Below, piece by piece: positions 8,393 through 15,851 of a stretch of 64,000 bases of DNA. Origin of the DNA: Leifsonia poae (GTDB lineage Bacteria; Actinomycetota; Actinomycetes; Actinomycetales; Microbacteriaceae); assembly GCF_020009625.1 (NCBI RefSeq), contig NZ_JAIHLP010000001.1, positions 1 to 64,000 on the forward strand, written 5' to 3'. How positions within the stretch are numbered: the first letter of the stretch is position 1; the number at the start of each line of letters is the position of its first letter. The translations under genes were made by a program, and so were the position numbers. The notes below the pieces were generated by a model. The model made no database searches. It saw nothing but the letters and a program-made list of their open reading frames with translations, and was not told where the DNA came from.

Positions 8393-9211
8393 ATGTCAGC
8401 CCCTGACAGCGGTGCGCGCGGCGCGCGCCCCACCTCGATCGCCGAGCTGCGTGCTGTCGCACAGCCCCCGGAGGTGCGCGGTCGACGCAACGCCGAACAC
8501 TGGACGGCGTCGCTCTACCTGCGAAATCTGTCCCCGTACCTCACCTGGTTCCTCCTGAAGACGCCGATCTCGGCCAACGGCGTGACCGGGCTGATGATCC
8601 TCGTCGGCTGGGCGACCGCGGCTTCCCTGCTCATCCCGGGGATCGCTGGTCCGGCGCTCGCCCTCGTGCTCGGCCAGCTGCAGATGCTCGTCGACTGCTG
8701 CGATGGCGAAGTCGCACGCTGGCGCAAGACATCGTCGCCGGCGGGGATCTTCCTCGACAATGTCGGGCACTACTCCACCGAGACGCTCATCGCCATCGCG
8801 CTCGGGTTCCGCGCCGCCGGTTACCCGTTCCAGGCCCCCGACGACTTCCTCTGGACGAACCTCGGCACGCTGCTCGCCCTCATCGTGGTGCTCAACAAGG
8901 CCCTCAACGACATGGTGCGGGTTGCGCGGGCCAACGCGGGGCTGACGAAGCTCGCCGACACTCAGAGTGAGTACGCGCCCACCAACGGCGCCATCGCCCG
9001 GCTGCGCCGGGTTGCGCGGTTCGTGCCGTTCCACCGGCTCTACCACTCGGTAGAACTGACGATCCTGATCTTCGTGTTCGGGATCGTCGGGCTGTTCATC
9101 GGAGACCAGCTCGCCGACCGCATCCTGCTGAGCGCACTCGTGCCGCTGGCGCTTCTGGCACTCGTGGGGCACTTCGTGACGATCATGGCGTCCAAACGGG
9201 TTCGTGGCTGA
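8393..9211 (+). CDS. CDP-alcohol phosphatidyltransferase family protein with a non-canonical motif
   Basis: A 272-residue membrane protein with the CDP-alcohol phosphotransferase signature D-x2-DG-x2-AR-x8-G-x3-D-x3-D, seen as VDCCDGEVARW followed by AGIFLDNVGH. The first seven signature residues are present, but the last Asp, thought to be the catalytic base in the family, is His here. Hydrophobic segments surround and follow the motif. Known members join a CDP-linked lipid or polyol to an alcohol acceptor. Placed between two glycosyltransferases, it may transfer a phospho-alcohol onto a glycan or lipid carrier. The ATG at 8393 follows the upstream stop by two bases, and the 3' end overlaps the next gene by 8 bp. 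Confidence 0.82.
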   Translation: MSAPDSGARGARPTSIAELRAVAQPPEVRGRRNAEHWTASLYLRNLSPYLTWFLLKTPISANGVTGLMILVGWATAASLLIPGIAGPALALVLGQLQMLVDCCDGEVARWRKTSSPAGIFLDNVGHYSTETLIAIALGFRAAGYPFQAPDDFLWTNLGTLLALIVVLNKALNDMVRVARANAGLTKLADTQSEYAPTNGAIARLRRVARFVPFHRLYHSVELTILIFVFGIVGLFIGDQLADRILLSALVPLALLALVGHFVTIMASKRVRG

Positions 9212-10085
9212 GGCGCGGGTCGGCGTCGTCGTTCTCACGCAGGGAACGCGCCCTGACGAGTTGCGCCACGGCATCGACTCGGTGCTCGCCCAAGTCGGCG
9301 TGAGCACCGACATCGTGGTGGTGGGGAACGGCTGGGATCCGGCGACCTCCGACCCTCCGCTACCGCCCGGTGTCGGAATCCTGCACCTGGAGGAGAACCT
9401 CGGCATCCCGGCCGGTCGCAACAGTGGTGTGCCGCTCGTGGAGGGGGAGATCCTTCTGTTCCTCGACGATGACGCGAGCATTCCGTCGTTCCGGTTCCTC
9501 GCAGACGCGATCGCACTGCTCGGGCGGGACGCGAGCGTCGGGATGATCCAACCTCGCATCGTCGACCCATCGGGCACGATGTCACCCCGGCGGTGGATCC
9601 CGCGCATCCGTAAGGGCGACCCCGCCCATTCCAGCCCTGTCTTCTCCGTGTGCGAGGCCGTGATCGTGATGCCGCGCCGCGTTTTCGAGCGGACAGGCGG
9701 CTGGGCTGCACCGTTCTTCTACGCCCACGAGGGCATCGACCTGGCTTGGAAGGTCTGGGATCAGGGCCTGCGAACCTGGTATGCCGGCGAACTCGTCGTC
9801 AACCATCCGGCGGTCTCTCCGACCCGCCACACCGAGTACTACCGTCTGAATGCTCGCAATCGGGTGTGGCTGGCGCGGCGCAACCTGCCGGTCGTCTTGA
9901 TGCCGCTCTACGTCGGATCGTGGACCGGCATCCAGATCGTGCGCTGGTTCCGTCGCCCAGCCGCGCTCAAAGCGTGGTTCGGCGGCTGGGCGGAAGGCTG
10001 GCGGAGCGATCCGGGCGAGCGCCGTCCGATCAGCTGGTCGACCGTGTGGCGGATGGCGCTGGCCGGTCGTCCACCGATCGTCTAG
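9204..10085 (+). CDS. Family 2 glycosyltransferase (rhamnosyltransferase-like)
   Basis: A 293-residue GT-A enzyme. Key motifs are VGVVVLTQG at the N-terminus, NLGIPAGRN (nucleotide-sugar binding), the metal site FLDDDAS, and an acceptor region FYAHEGIDLAWKVW. The spacing and NLGxxxGRN/ExIDLxWR-like motifs are typical of bacterial rhamnosyltransferases of the WbbL/GlfT type. The GTG at 9204 overlaps the CDP-alcohol transferase by 8 bp, indicating coupling. It is convergent with the next gene, 18 bp away. A role in a rhamnose-bearing cell-wall polymer fits the nearby ABC exporter but is inference. Confidence 0.85.
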   Translation: MAEARVGVVVLTQGTRPDELRHGIDSVLAQVGVSTDIVVVGNGWDPATSDPPLPPGVGILHLEENLGIPAGRNSGVPLVEGEILLFLDDDASIPSFRFLADAIALLGRDASVGMIQPRIVDPSGTMSPRRWIPRIRKGDPAHSSPVFSVCEAVIVMPRRVFERTGGWAAPFFYAHEGIDLAWKVWDQGLRTWYAGELVVNHPAVSPTRHTEYYRLNARNRVWLARRNLPVVLMPLYVGSWTGIQIVRWFRRPAALKAWFGGWAEGWRSDPGERRPISWSTVWRMALAGRPPIV

Positions 10086-10103
10086 CGCAGTGACCCGTCG
10101 AGA

Positions 10104-11036
10104 TCAGTTCTCGCCGGGTTCGATTGCGGGCGCCTCCGTCCATCCACGCCGGGGGAGGGCGCCGCGCACAACGCGTCCCGCGCGGATCGCAGCATCACCC
10201 GCGCCGGCGCCAAGCCGTCGCGCGCCCCCGACCGTGGCAGCCAATGAGCGGGCCGCGATGGTGCCCTCACCACCGGATCGGACGCGCACGGTGCGCGCTT
10301 GCGGTGCAAGCGCGGCAGCAAAGGTTGCCGGAGCGGCGCCGAAGGCGAGGCGTGAATTCTGCACGACTCGTCGACCGACGATGTGGTTGCCTGCGCCGCC
10401 GATCACAGCGCCGACACCGAACGGGATGGCCCGTGCGACGAGACTCGTGCCACCGCGCACCGCGAACTGCCGCAGGAAGATGCTCTTGAGCCGGTCGACG
10501 AGCGGCCCCACAGCCATGGTCGGCAGGCTCGAAGTGACGAGTTCGCCCCAATAGGCGGAGCGGGTGCCGCCCCCGCCGGTCACCTGGCCGGCGAGCTGAC
10601 GAACCAGGTCGGAGCCCTCCCGACCAAGCATCATGGTGAGCACGAGCGCGCGGGCGCGATCGGGGTCGTCGACGGCGATGCCGTGCAGTTCGCTCAGGGA
10701 CTGCGCGTAGAGGGCGGTCGCCTCGAGGAAACCGGCAGTCTCGACCCCCGAGAGGACGAGGGTGAGGCCGGTGCCGATCGCCGGCACGACCGCCGTCACA
10801 CCGACCGCCGCGCCCCCGGCGGTGACGGTCGCCAGATAGCGACGCTCGATGATCGTTGCGAGGTCGGACGGGGTGGCCTCGGGATGTCGCCGACGGATGC
10901 TGCGCAAGTGGGCGAGGACGACCGGGCGATGGATGGCGAGGAACCGATCGAGCGTCGTGTTGAGCAGCTGCGGAGTGTCGCCGCCCTTCGGCGGGCCGCC
11001 GGTGACCGAGACGATCGGCTTCTCTTGTTTCCCCAT
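10104..11036 (-). CDS. Uncharacterised actinobacterial protein (possibly EcsC-like)
   Basis: A 310-residue protein, rich in Ala/Gly/Arg. Residues 70-115 are mildly hydrophobic with AVVPAIGTGLTLVLSG, followed by LYAQSLSELHGI and a conserved-looking LVLTMMLGREG. The pattern of a short hydrophobic hairpin with an EA-rich helix resembles EcsC-family proteins, but I cannot confirm that. The C-terminal third is basic and low-complexity. The start is supported by a TAAACT -10 box exactly six bases before the ATG, so the gene is probably transcribed without a leader. It stands alone and is convergent with the glycosyltransferase. Confidence 0.65.
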   Translation of the reverse strand: MGKQEKPIVSVTGGPPKGGDTPQLLNTTLDRFLAIHRPVVLAHLRSIRRRHPEATPSDLATIIERRYLATVTAGGAAVGVTAVVPAIGTGLTLVLSGVETAGFLEATALYAQSLSELHGIAVDDPDRARALVLTMMLGREGSDLVRQLAGQVTGGGGTRSAYWGELVTSSLPTMAVGPLVDRLKSIFLRQFAVRGGTSLVARAIPFGVGAVIGGAGNHIVGRRVVQNSRLAFGAAPATFAAALAPQARTVRVRSGGEGTIAARSLAATVGGARRLGAGAGDAAIRAGRVVRGALPRRGWTEAPAIEPGEN

Positions 11037-11042
11037 CGTCCG

Positions 11043-11048
11043 AGTTTA
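11043..11048 (-). promoter_or_regulatory. -10 box of a leaderless promoter
   Basis: On the minus strand TAAACT is followed by six bases and then the ATG at 11036. No ribosome-binding site is present. The same spacing recurs at ten genes in this window. Confidence 0.55.
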
Positions 11049-11148
11049 CGTGGCCTCCCTGAACGCCGTCTCGAATACACGCATAGTCGGTGGTCTGGCC
11101 TGGAGGTCGACAGGCCCGAGGTGAGCCCGCTCTGGAATGAGATGTTTG

Positions 11149-11162
11149 ATACCCGTAGGTAT
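11149..11162. promoter_or_regulatory. Inverted repeat before the XRE gene, candidate autoregulatory operator
   Basis: ATACC-cgta-GGTAT is a perfect 5-bp inverted repeat ending six bases before the ATG of the small XRE-type regulator. Its place over the probable transcription start suits self-repression. This is inference from position. Confidence 0.4.
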
Positions 11163-11167
11163 GTTGT

Positions 11168-11473
11168 ATGGCAGAAAGACACTCCCGGGCCGCCCAGATT
11201 CTTGGCGAGCGAGTACGCACCGCACGAATGAAACTCGGACTCAGTCAAGAAAGCGTCGCGGATCTTGCTCAGATGCATGTGACCAATTTCGGGAAGATCG
11301 AACGGGGTTCCGCGAACCCGAGTCTTCACACGATCGTGCGCATCTCCAGCGTGCTCGGAATCGACCCCGCCATCCTCATCGGGGGATTGGATGGTGACGA
11401 CCTTCCCGCAGCCCTGCGTGTTCTTACGGCGGCCGAGTTCATGCGCGAACGCCGAAATCGCACCCGTCGCTGA
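11168..11473 (+). CDS. XRE-family DNA-binding regulator
   Basis: A 101-residue protein made almost wholly of one Cro/C1-type helix-turn-helix (residues 12-70): LGERVRTARMKLGLSQESVA, then HVTNFGKIERGSANPSLHTI and LGIDPAILI. The LSQESVAD...NFGKIERG pattern is the recognition helix region. No ligand or dimerisation domain is evident beyond it. It has a weak upstream ribosome-binding signal and a 14-bp inverted repeat just before its start, so autoregulation is plausible. Neighbours give no clear target: an unknown protein diverges upstream and a small unknown gene converges downstream. Confidence 0.85.
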   Translation: MAERHSRAAQILGERVRTARMKLGLSQESVADLAQMHVTNFGKIERGSANPSLHTIVRISSVLGIDPAILIGGLDGDDLPAALRVLTAAEFMRERRNRTRR

Positions 11474-11538
11474 ACGCGTGAGGGGGCCGCGCCCGCCTGT
11501 TTCGGGGGCCCGCCGGCCCGAGCCCCCGATTCAGCGCG

Positions 11539-11856
11539 TCAGAAACTGACGTGCCAGAGATATTCGGAACCATCGGACCGGAACCAGCGCACGACGAGAA
11601 TCGTATCGCGCTCGATTCGAGCGCCGGTGACGGTGGCGTCGACGGCGGCACCCGGGGCGATGGAGGTGGGGGAGCTGACCTGCAGGCGCGATCGGCCCGC
11701 AATGCTGACGGAGACGCCGTGGAGCATCTCTCGGCTCGTGTTCACGAGACGATAGACCGGCGGTGCGCTCCGGTCGACACGCCAGGGAACCCGATGGGCG
11801 AGGCGAGGCGAACGTCGGACGGATGAGGGACTGTGAAGAACTCGATAACGAACCAT
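11539..11856 (-). CDS. Small conserved-looking protein of unknown function
   Basis: A 105-residue protein. The first 30 residues are basic; the rest alternates beta-like stretches (VYRLVNTSREMLHGVSVSI, DTILVVRWF, SEYLWHVSF), suggesting a small beta-sandwich. No signal peptide, metal motif or membrane segment is seen. Coding is supported by a TATTTT -10 box six bases before the ATG on the minus strand and by the opposite-strand frames lacking sensible starts. No function can be given. Confidence 0.6.
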   Translation of the reverse strand: MVRYRVLHSPSSVRRSPRLAHRVPWRVDRSAPPVYRLVNTSREMLHGVSVSIAGRSRLQVSSPTSIAPGAAVDATVTGARIERDTILVVRWFRSDGSEYLWHVSF

Positions 11857-11862
11857 GTGGCT

Positions 11863-11868
11863 AAAATA
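11863..11868 (-). promoter_or_regulatory. -10 box of a leaderless promoter
   Basis: Minus-strand TATTTT is followed by AGCCAC and the ATG at 11856, the same six-base spacing as at other genes here. Confidence 0.5.
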
Positions 11869-11996
11869 ACCACCCCGTCCGACGCCCCGCGCCCTCTCCC
11901 GATCACGCCGAGAAACCAGTGGATAACTTCACAGCCCGCGACCCTGTGGAGGAGTCTTCGTGAGGTCGAAAAGCAGTCCTGATCGGGGGAAAGTAT

Positions 11997-12734
11997 TCAG
12001 GACCCGTAGTCCACGTTGTACAGGTCGAGAACGTCGTCGATGGGTCCGTCGAGAACGAGCTTCCCCTTGTCGAGATAGAGTCCGCGCGTACAGAATCGAC
12101 GCAGATCCTTTTCGTTGTGCGAGACGAAGAACAGCGTGCGGCCGCCGTCGAGGAGCTCCTCGATACGGGTGTAGCACTTCTCTCGAAAACTCCGATCGCC
12201 CACGGCGAGGACTTCGTCCACCAGGATGATCGGTTCCTCCAACTGGGAGATGACCGAGAACGCGATGCGCACCTTCATTCCGCTGGACAGGTGCTTGTAC
12301 GGCGTGTCGACGAAGTCGCCGATCTCGGCGAAATCGATGATGCTGCCGAAACGCTCGTCGATCTGCGCTTTCGACATGCCGTGCAGACCCGCGGTGAGAT
12401 AGACGTTGTCGCGCACGGTGAGGTCGTCGACGAACCCGCCGGTGATCTCGATCAGCGGGGCGACGCCATCGTCCACGCGCACCGTTCCCTCGTCGGGAAG
12501 CATCACGCCGGCCACGAGTTTGAGCAGAGTCGACTTCCCTTGGCCGTTGCGCCCGACGACGCCGATCGACTCACCGCTGTGCACCGTGAATGAAACGTCG
12601 CGCAGAGCCCAGAAATCGTCGGGGCGGACGCGCCGCTGTCGAGTGCTGAAGAGATCCTTGAATGAGCGGCGGCCGCCCCGGTTCCGGCGGAAGCGCACAC
12701 CGAGCCCGGTGACGGAGATGACGGGTTCCGGCAT
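11997..12734 (-). CDS. ABC transporter ATPase, surface polysaccharide/teichoic acid export (TagH/Wzt type)
   Basis: A 245-residue ATPase with Walker A GRNGQGKS, Q-loop region VAPLIEITGGF, signature KHLSSGMKVRI and Walker B PIILVDEVLAVGD. The LSSGM signature and DEVLAVGD Walker B are hallmarks of the polysaccharide-exporting ABC subfamily (TagH, Wzt, RfbE). No C-terminal carbohydrate-binding extension is present, so substrate recognition is probably by lipid-linked intermediates. The start overlaps the permease stop by one base, and the two form the exporter that would carry the product of nearby glycosyltransferases across the membrane. Confidence 0.92.
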   Translation of the reverse strand: MPEPVISVTGLGVRFRRNRGGRRSFKDLFSTRQRRVRPDDFWALRDVSFTVHSGESIGVVGRNGQGKSTLLKLVAGVMLPDEGTVRVDDGVAPLIEITGGFVDDLTVRDNVYLTAGLHGMSKAQIDERFGSIIDFAEIGDFVDTPYKHLSSGMKVRIAFSVISQLEEPIILVDEVLAVGDRSFREKCYTRIEELLDGGRTLFFVSHNEKDLRRFCTRGLYLDKGKLVLDGPIDDVLDLYNVDYGS

Positions 12735-13552
12735 CAGATCTCCTTCAGAACGGCGGCTTCACAGCGGCGGAAGACGAGCACCCCGATGCCGAGCAGGATC
12801 AGGGAGACGAGGCTGCTCGTGAGGACGAGATGCCAATCCAGCTCCTGGGCGAAGAAGGTCGATCGGTAGATGCTGAACAGGCCGGTGAGCGGGTTGAAGG
12901 CGGCGATGTCCCTGAGCCCGTGGATGTGTTCCAGGTCGCGCGCGCTGTAGATGATGGGCGAGGCGTAGAAGAGGAAGCGCAGGAACAGTTTGATCGCGCG
13001 CTCCAGGTCTCGGAAGAAGACCACGAGCGGGGCGACGATGAGGCCGACGCCGACCGTGAGCACGACCTGGATGGAGATGGCGAGCGGGAACAGCAGGATG
13101 TCGAGGTTGACCTTTGCGCCGCTGAAGATGGCGAACACCGCGAGCACGGGCAGGGAGAGGAGGAACTCGATCCCCTTGGAGGCCACGATCCGGTTGACCC
13201 AGATCGAGCGCGGGATCATGGTCGATCGGATCAGCTTCGACTCCCGCAGGAATGCCCGTGTGGAGTCGGAGACGGAGCCGTTGAACCACATCCACGGGAG
13301 CAGCGCGGAGAGGAGGAAGACGATGTAGGGGTTTTCGCCGACGTTCCGGTGGAAGATCTGTGTGAAGACGAGCCAGTAGATGCCGCTCATCACGAGCGGA
13401 TCGAGGATCGACCATAGATAGCCCAGTGCACTCGTGGAATAGCGCACGCGCAGATCGCGCCTGGTCAGCAACCAGAGGGAGTGCCGATAGCGCGCGAACT
13501 TCGTCCGCTGGCCGGGCCGCACCTCAGAGAATGTACTGGTCACAGAACCCAT
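12734..13552 (-). CDS. ABC-2 type permease, polysaccharide export (TagG/Wzm type)
   Basis: A 272-residue membrane protein with about six hydrophobic helices (starting at LRVRYSTSALGYLWSILDPL, then SGIYWLVFTQIF) and the amphipathic N-terminal helix typical of Wzm/TagG. Motifs SALLPWMWF and FYASPIIYS occur in this family. It pairs with the adjacent ATPase (one-base overlap) to move an undecaprenyl- or lipid-linked glycan outward. It lies downstream of the LicC-like nucleotidyltransferase on the same strand, 63 bp away, so one transcription unit is likely. Confidence 0.92.
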   Translation of the reverse strand: MGSVTSTFSEVRPGQRTKFARYRHSLWLLTRRDLRVRYSTSALGYLWSILDPLVMSGIYWLVFTQIFHRNVGENPYIVFLLSALLPWMWFNGSVSDSTRAFLRESKLIRSTMIPRSIWVNRIVASKGIEFLLSLPVLAVFAIFSGAKVNLDILLFPLAISIQVVLTVGVGLIVAPLVVFFRDLERAIKLFLRFLFYASPIIYSARDLEHIHGLRDIAAFNPLTGLFSIYRSTFFAQELDWHLVLTSSLVSLILLGIGVLVFRRCEAAVLKEI

Positions 13553-13615
13553 CGTATTGATCGTTGCCGTGTGCTTCTGACACGGCCACGGTCACCAGTC
13601 GAGACGATCCGGCTC

Positions 13616-14308
13616 TCAGACGAAGAGATTGGCGCGTTCGAGGTCTTCGGCGAAGTCGACCTCCACCGCGTACAGGTCTGAGATGTCGACCGGTTCGGCG
13701 AGGAGGTTGTCCTGTTCGATGGCGAGCTCGATCCCGCGCTCGAAGTAATCCTGATCGCCGACACGCTGCAGCTGACGGAGCAACGACGCCTTGTCTTTGC
13801 TGGAGACGTAGTTGATGCCGACGGCCTCGCCGAGACCCCCCTTGACGGTCTTCGACAGCTCCTGGATGAATCCCTCGGCGCCGGTGGTGTACTTGACCTC
13901 TTCGTCGGCGACCGACGAGGTGTTGACGGTCACGAAGGTCTGGTCGCGGTTCACGAGCGCCGCGCCGCGAACGAGGACGGCGGGGTCGAAGACGACGTCG
14001 CCGTTCATCCAGAGCACGCCGCCGGCGGTCGACGCCTGGAGCGCGCGCATCAGGCTCTTGGATGTGTTGGTCTGGTCGTACTGCTCGTTGTAGACGAACG
14101 AGGCGTCGGGGAAGGCCTCGATGATGTGCTCGAGCTTGTAGCCGACGACGATGGTCACCTTGACGTCTTTGCCGAAGGCGGCGTGGATGTTGTCGAACTG
14201 CTGCTGCATGATCGTGCGACCGTCATTCAGCTCGGTCAGCGGCTTGGGAAGAGTTCGTCCGAGGCGGCTGCCCATGCCGGCGGCCAGAATCACTACCTGG
14301 GTCGTCAC
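13616..14308 (-). CDS. Nucleotidyltransferase, LicC-like (phosphocholine cytidylyltransferase type)
   Basis: A 230-residue single-domain enzyme of the sugar-nucleotidyltransferase fold: VVILAAGMGSRLG (nucleotide loop), LPKPLTEL with the conserved Lys, and GVLWMNGDVVF with the metal-binding Asp. The short length and NEQYDQTNTSKSL motif resemble LicC-type CTP:phosphocholine cytidylyltransferases and related enzymes that activate small phosphorylated alcohols. Since a CDP-alcohol phosphotransferase lies a few kilobases away, this enzyme could supply its CDP-activated substrate. That link is inference. The actual alcohol is unknown. Confidence 0.82.
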   Translation of the reverse strand: MTTQVVILAAGMGSRLGRTLPKPLTELNDGRTIMQQQFDNIHAAFGKDVKVTIVVGYKLEHIIEAFPDASFVYNEQYDQTNTSKSLMRALQASTAGGVLWMNGDVVFDPAVLVRGAALVNRDQTFVTVNTSSVADEEVKYTTGAEGFIQELSKTVKGGLGEAVGINYVSSKDKASLLRQLQRVGDQDYFERGIELAIEQDNLLAEPVDISDLYAVEVDFAEDLERANLFV

Positions 14309-14359
14309 AATTGTCTCCTTGGGTTCCGTGCGGATGCGTTCCGAGGGTTCGTTCCCATC

Positions 14360-14372
14360 GGTTCACTGAACC
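14360..14372. promoter_or_regulatory. Perfect palindrome between divergent genes
   Basis: GGTTCA-C-TGAACC lies in the 275-bp gap between the nucleotidyltransferase and the ABC ATPase gene, about 50 bp upstream of the former. A further GGTTCA half-site follows near 14393. It looks like a repressor or activator site, protein unknown. The rest of the gap shows only the -10 box at 14572. Confidence 0.4.
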
Positions 14373-14571
14373 TGGAAGAGTTTCGCCAGGGTTCACCCGC
14401 ACTTACGCGTATCGACACCCCTTTATGCCTCCGCCAGAATACCGGCGCACCCCTTCGAGGGGCAGAGCGCGGACAATGTCGTTGTGGGGTCGTTATGTTC
14501 CTCACAGGAGTTTCCTAGGCTCAGATTTCTCAGGATTGCCCGCTGGGCATCCCAAGACTCGGGCGGCTTGG

Positions 14572-14577
14572 TACGTT
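14572..14577 (+). promoter_or_regulatory. -10 box of a leaderless promoter
   Basis: TACGTT is followed by AGCGGG and the GTG at 14584. No Shine-Dalgarno sequence precedes this GTG, which supports leaderless initiation and so the long N-terminal form of the protein. Confidence 0.5.
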
Positions 14578-14583
14578 AGCGGG

Positions 14584-15851
14584 GTGAGTTTCGAACGTTC
14601 GTCATCCGAGAGCCCCGAGTCCTTCGAGACGGTGGACGACTCGGCGCGCGAGACGGTCGGGCAGACCGGTGCGGCACCGACTCCCCGGAAGCGGACGGCG
14701 GCACCGCGAACTCGCAAGACCGGTTCGCCGGCCACACGCACGGGGGAGACGACGGGGGACGACATGGCGGGTCAGACGGACGAAGACGAAGCGGTGACAC
14801 CGCGGAGAGCGCCGGCGAGGAGCGCGGCCAAGCGGCCTGCTGCGAAGACGGCCGCGGCGGCGGCGCCGTCGACAACGACCAGCACATCCGCGCGCGGTTC
14901 CCGGTCGACCGCGGCGAAGGGAACGGGCGCCCGCACGACCAAGCCGCCGACGCGATCGGGCACCACCACGAAGAAGGTCGCCGAACCCGCTGAGAAGCCT
15001 CTCATCGAGACTCAGGATCCGCCCATCCAGACGGCCGTGCCGACCGCCGAGAAGCTGCCGGCTGAGGCTGCGGCTCCGGTCACGCCCGCCAAGGCCAGCG
15101 TTCTGTCGCTGAGCGGACTCCACAAGCGGTTCGGCGAGACGATCGCCGTCGACGGCGTTTCGCTCGAGGTTCACGAGGGGTCGTTCTACGGCATCGTCGG
15201 GCCGAACGGCGCGGGCAAGACGACGACGCTCTCGATGGTGACAGGACTTCTACGCCCGGACGCAGGGCGGGTTCACATCCACGGCGTCGACGCCTGGAAG
15301 GACCCGGTGAAGGCCAAACGCGCCGTCGGCGTTCTGCCCGACAAACTCCGGCTTTTCGACCGTCTCACCGGCGCCCAGCTGCTCTTCTACGCGGGTTCGC
15401 TGCGGGGGCTGAGCGCTCATACGGTGCGCTCGCGTTCGGCGGACCTCGCGACGGCGTTCGGGATCGAGGATGCACTCGACCGGCTCGTCGCCGACTATTC
15501 GGCCGGCATGACCAAGAAGATCGCGCTGGCGGCGGCGATGATCCACTCTCCTCGACTGCTGGTGCTCGATGAGCCGTTCGAATCGGTCGACCCCGTCTCT
15601 GCCGCGAATGTCATCGACATCCTGCAGCGGTATGTGGCGGCGGGGGGAACGGTCGTGCTCTCCAGTCACGGCATGGACCTCATCCAACGGGTCTGCGACA
15701 GCGTCGCGATCATCGTTCGCGGGCAGGTTCTCGCGGCGGGACGATCGACGAGGTCCGTGGGGAGCAGACACTGGAGGAACGCTTCGTCGAGCTGGCGGGT
15801 GGGCGCAAAGCGGCGGAGGGCATGGAGTGGTTGCACAGTTTTTCGGACTGA
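14584..15851 (+). pseudogene. ABC transporter ATPase with long basic N-terminal tail, interrupted by a -1 frameshift
   Basis: Residues 1-175 are low-complexity Ala/Thr/Lys/Pro sequence of unknown role. The ABC domain follows (SGLHKRFGETIAVDG), with Walker A VGPNGAGKTTT, signature DYSAGMTKKIALA and Walker B LLVLDEP. After VRGQVLAAG near 15740 the frame is lost; one extra base restores TIDEVRGEQTLEERFVELAG and a stop at 15849-15851, giving 422 residues. The break follows a GGG run. Only the last 35 or so residues are affected. The restored end overlaps the GTG of the permease by 25 bp, as expected for a coupled exporter operon. An ATG at 14764 is an alternative start. Confidence 0.82.
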
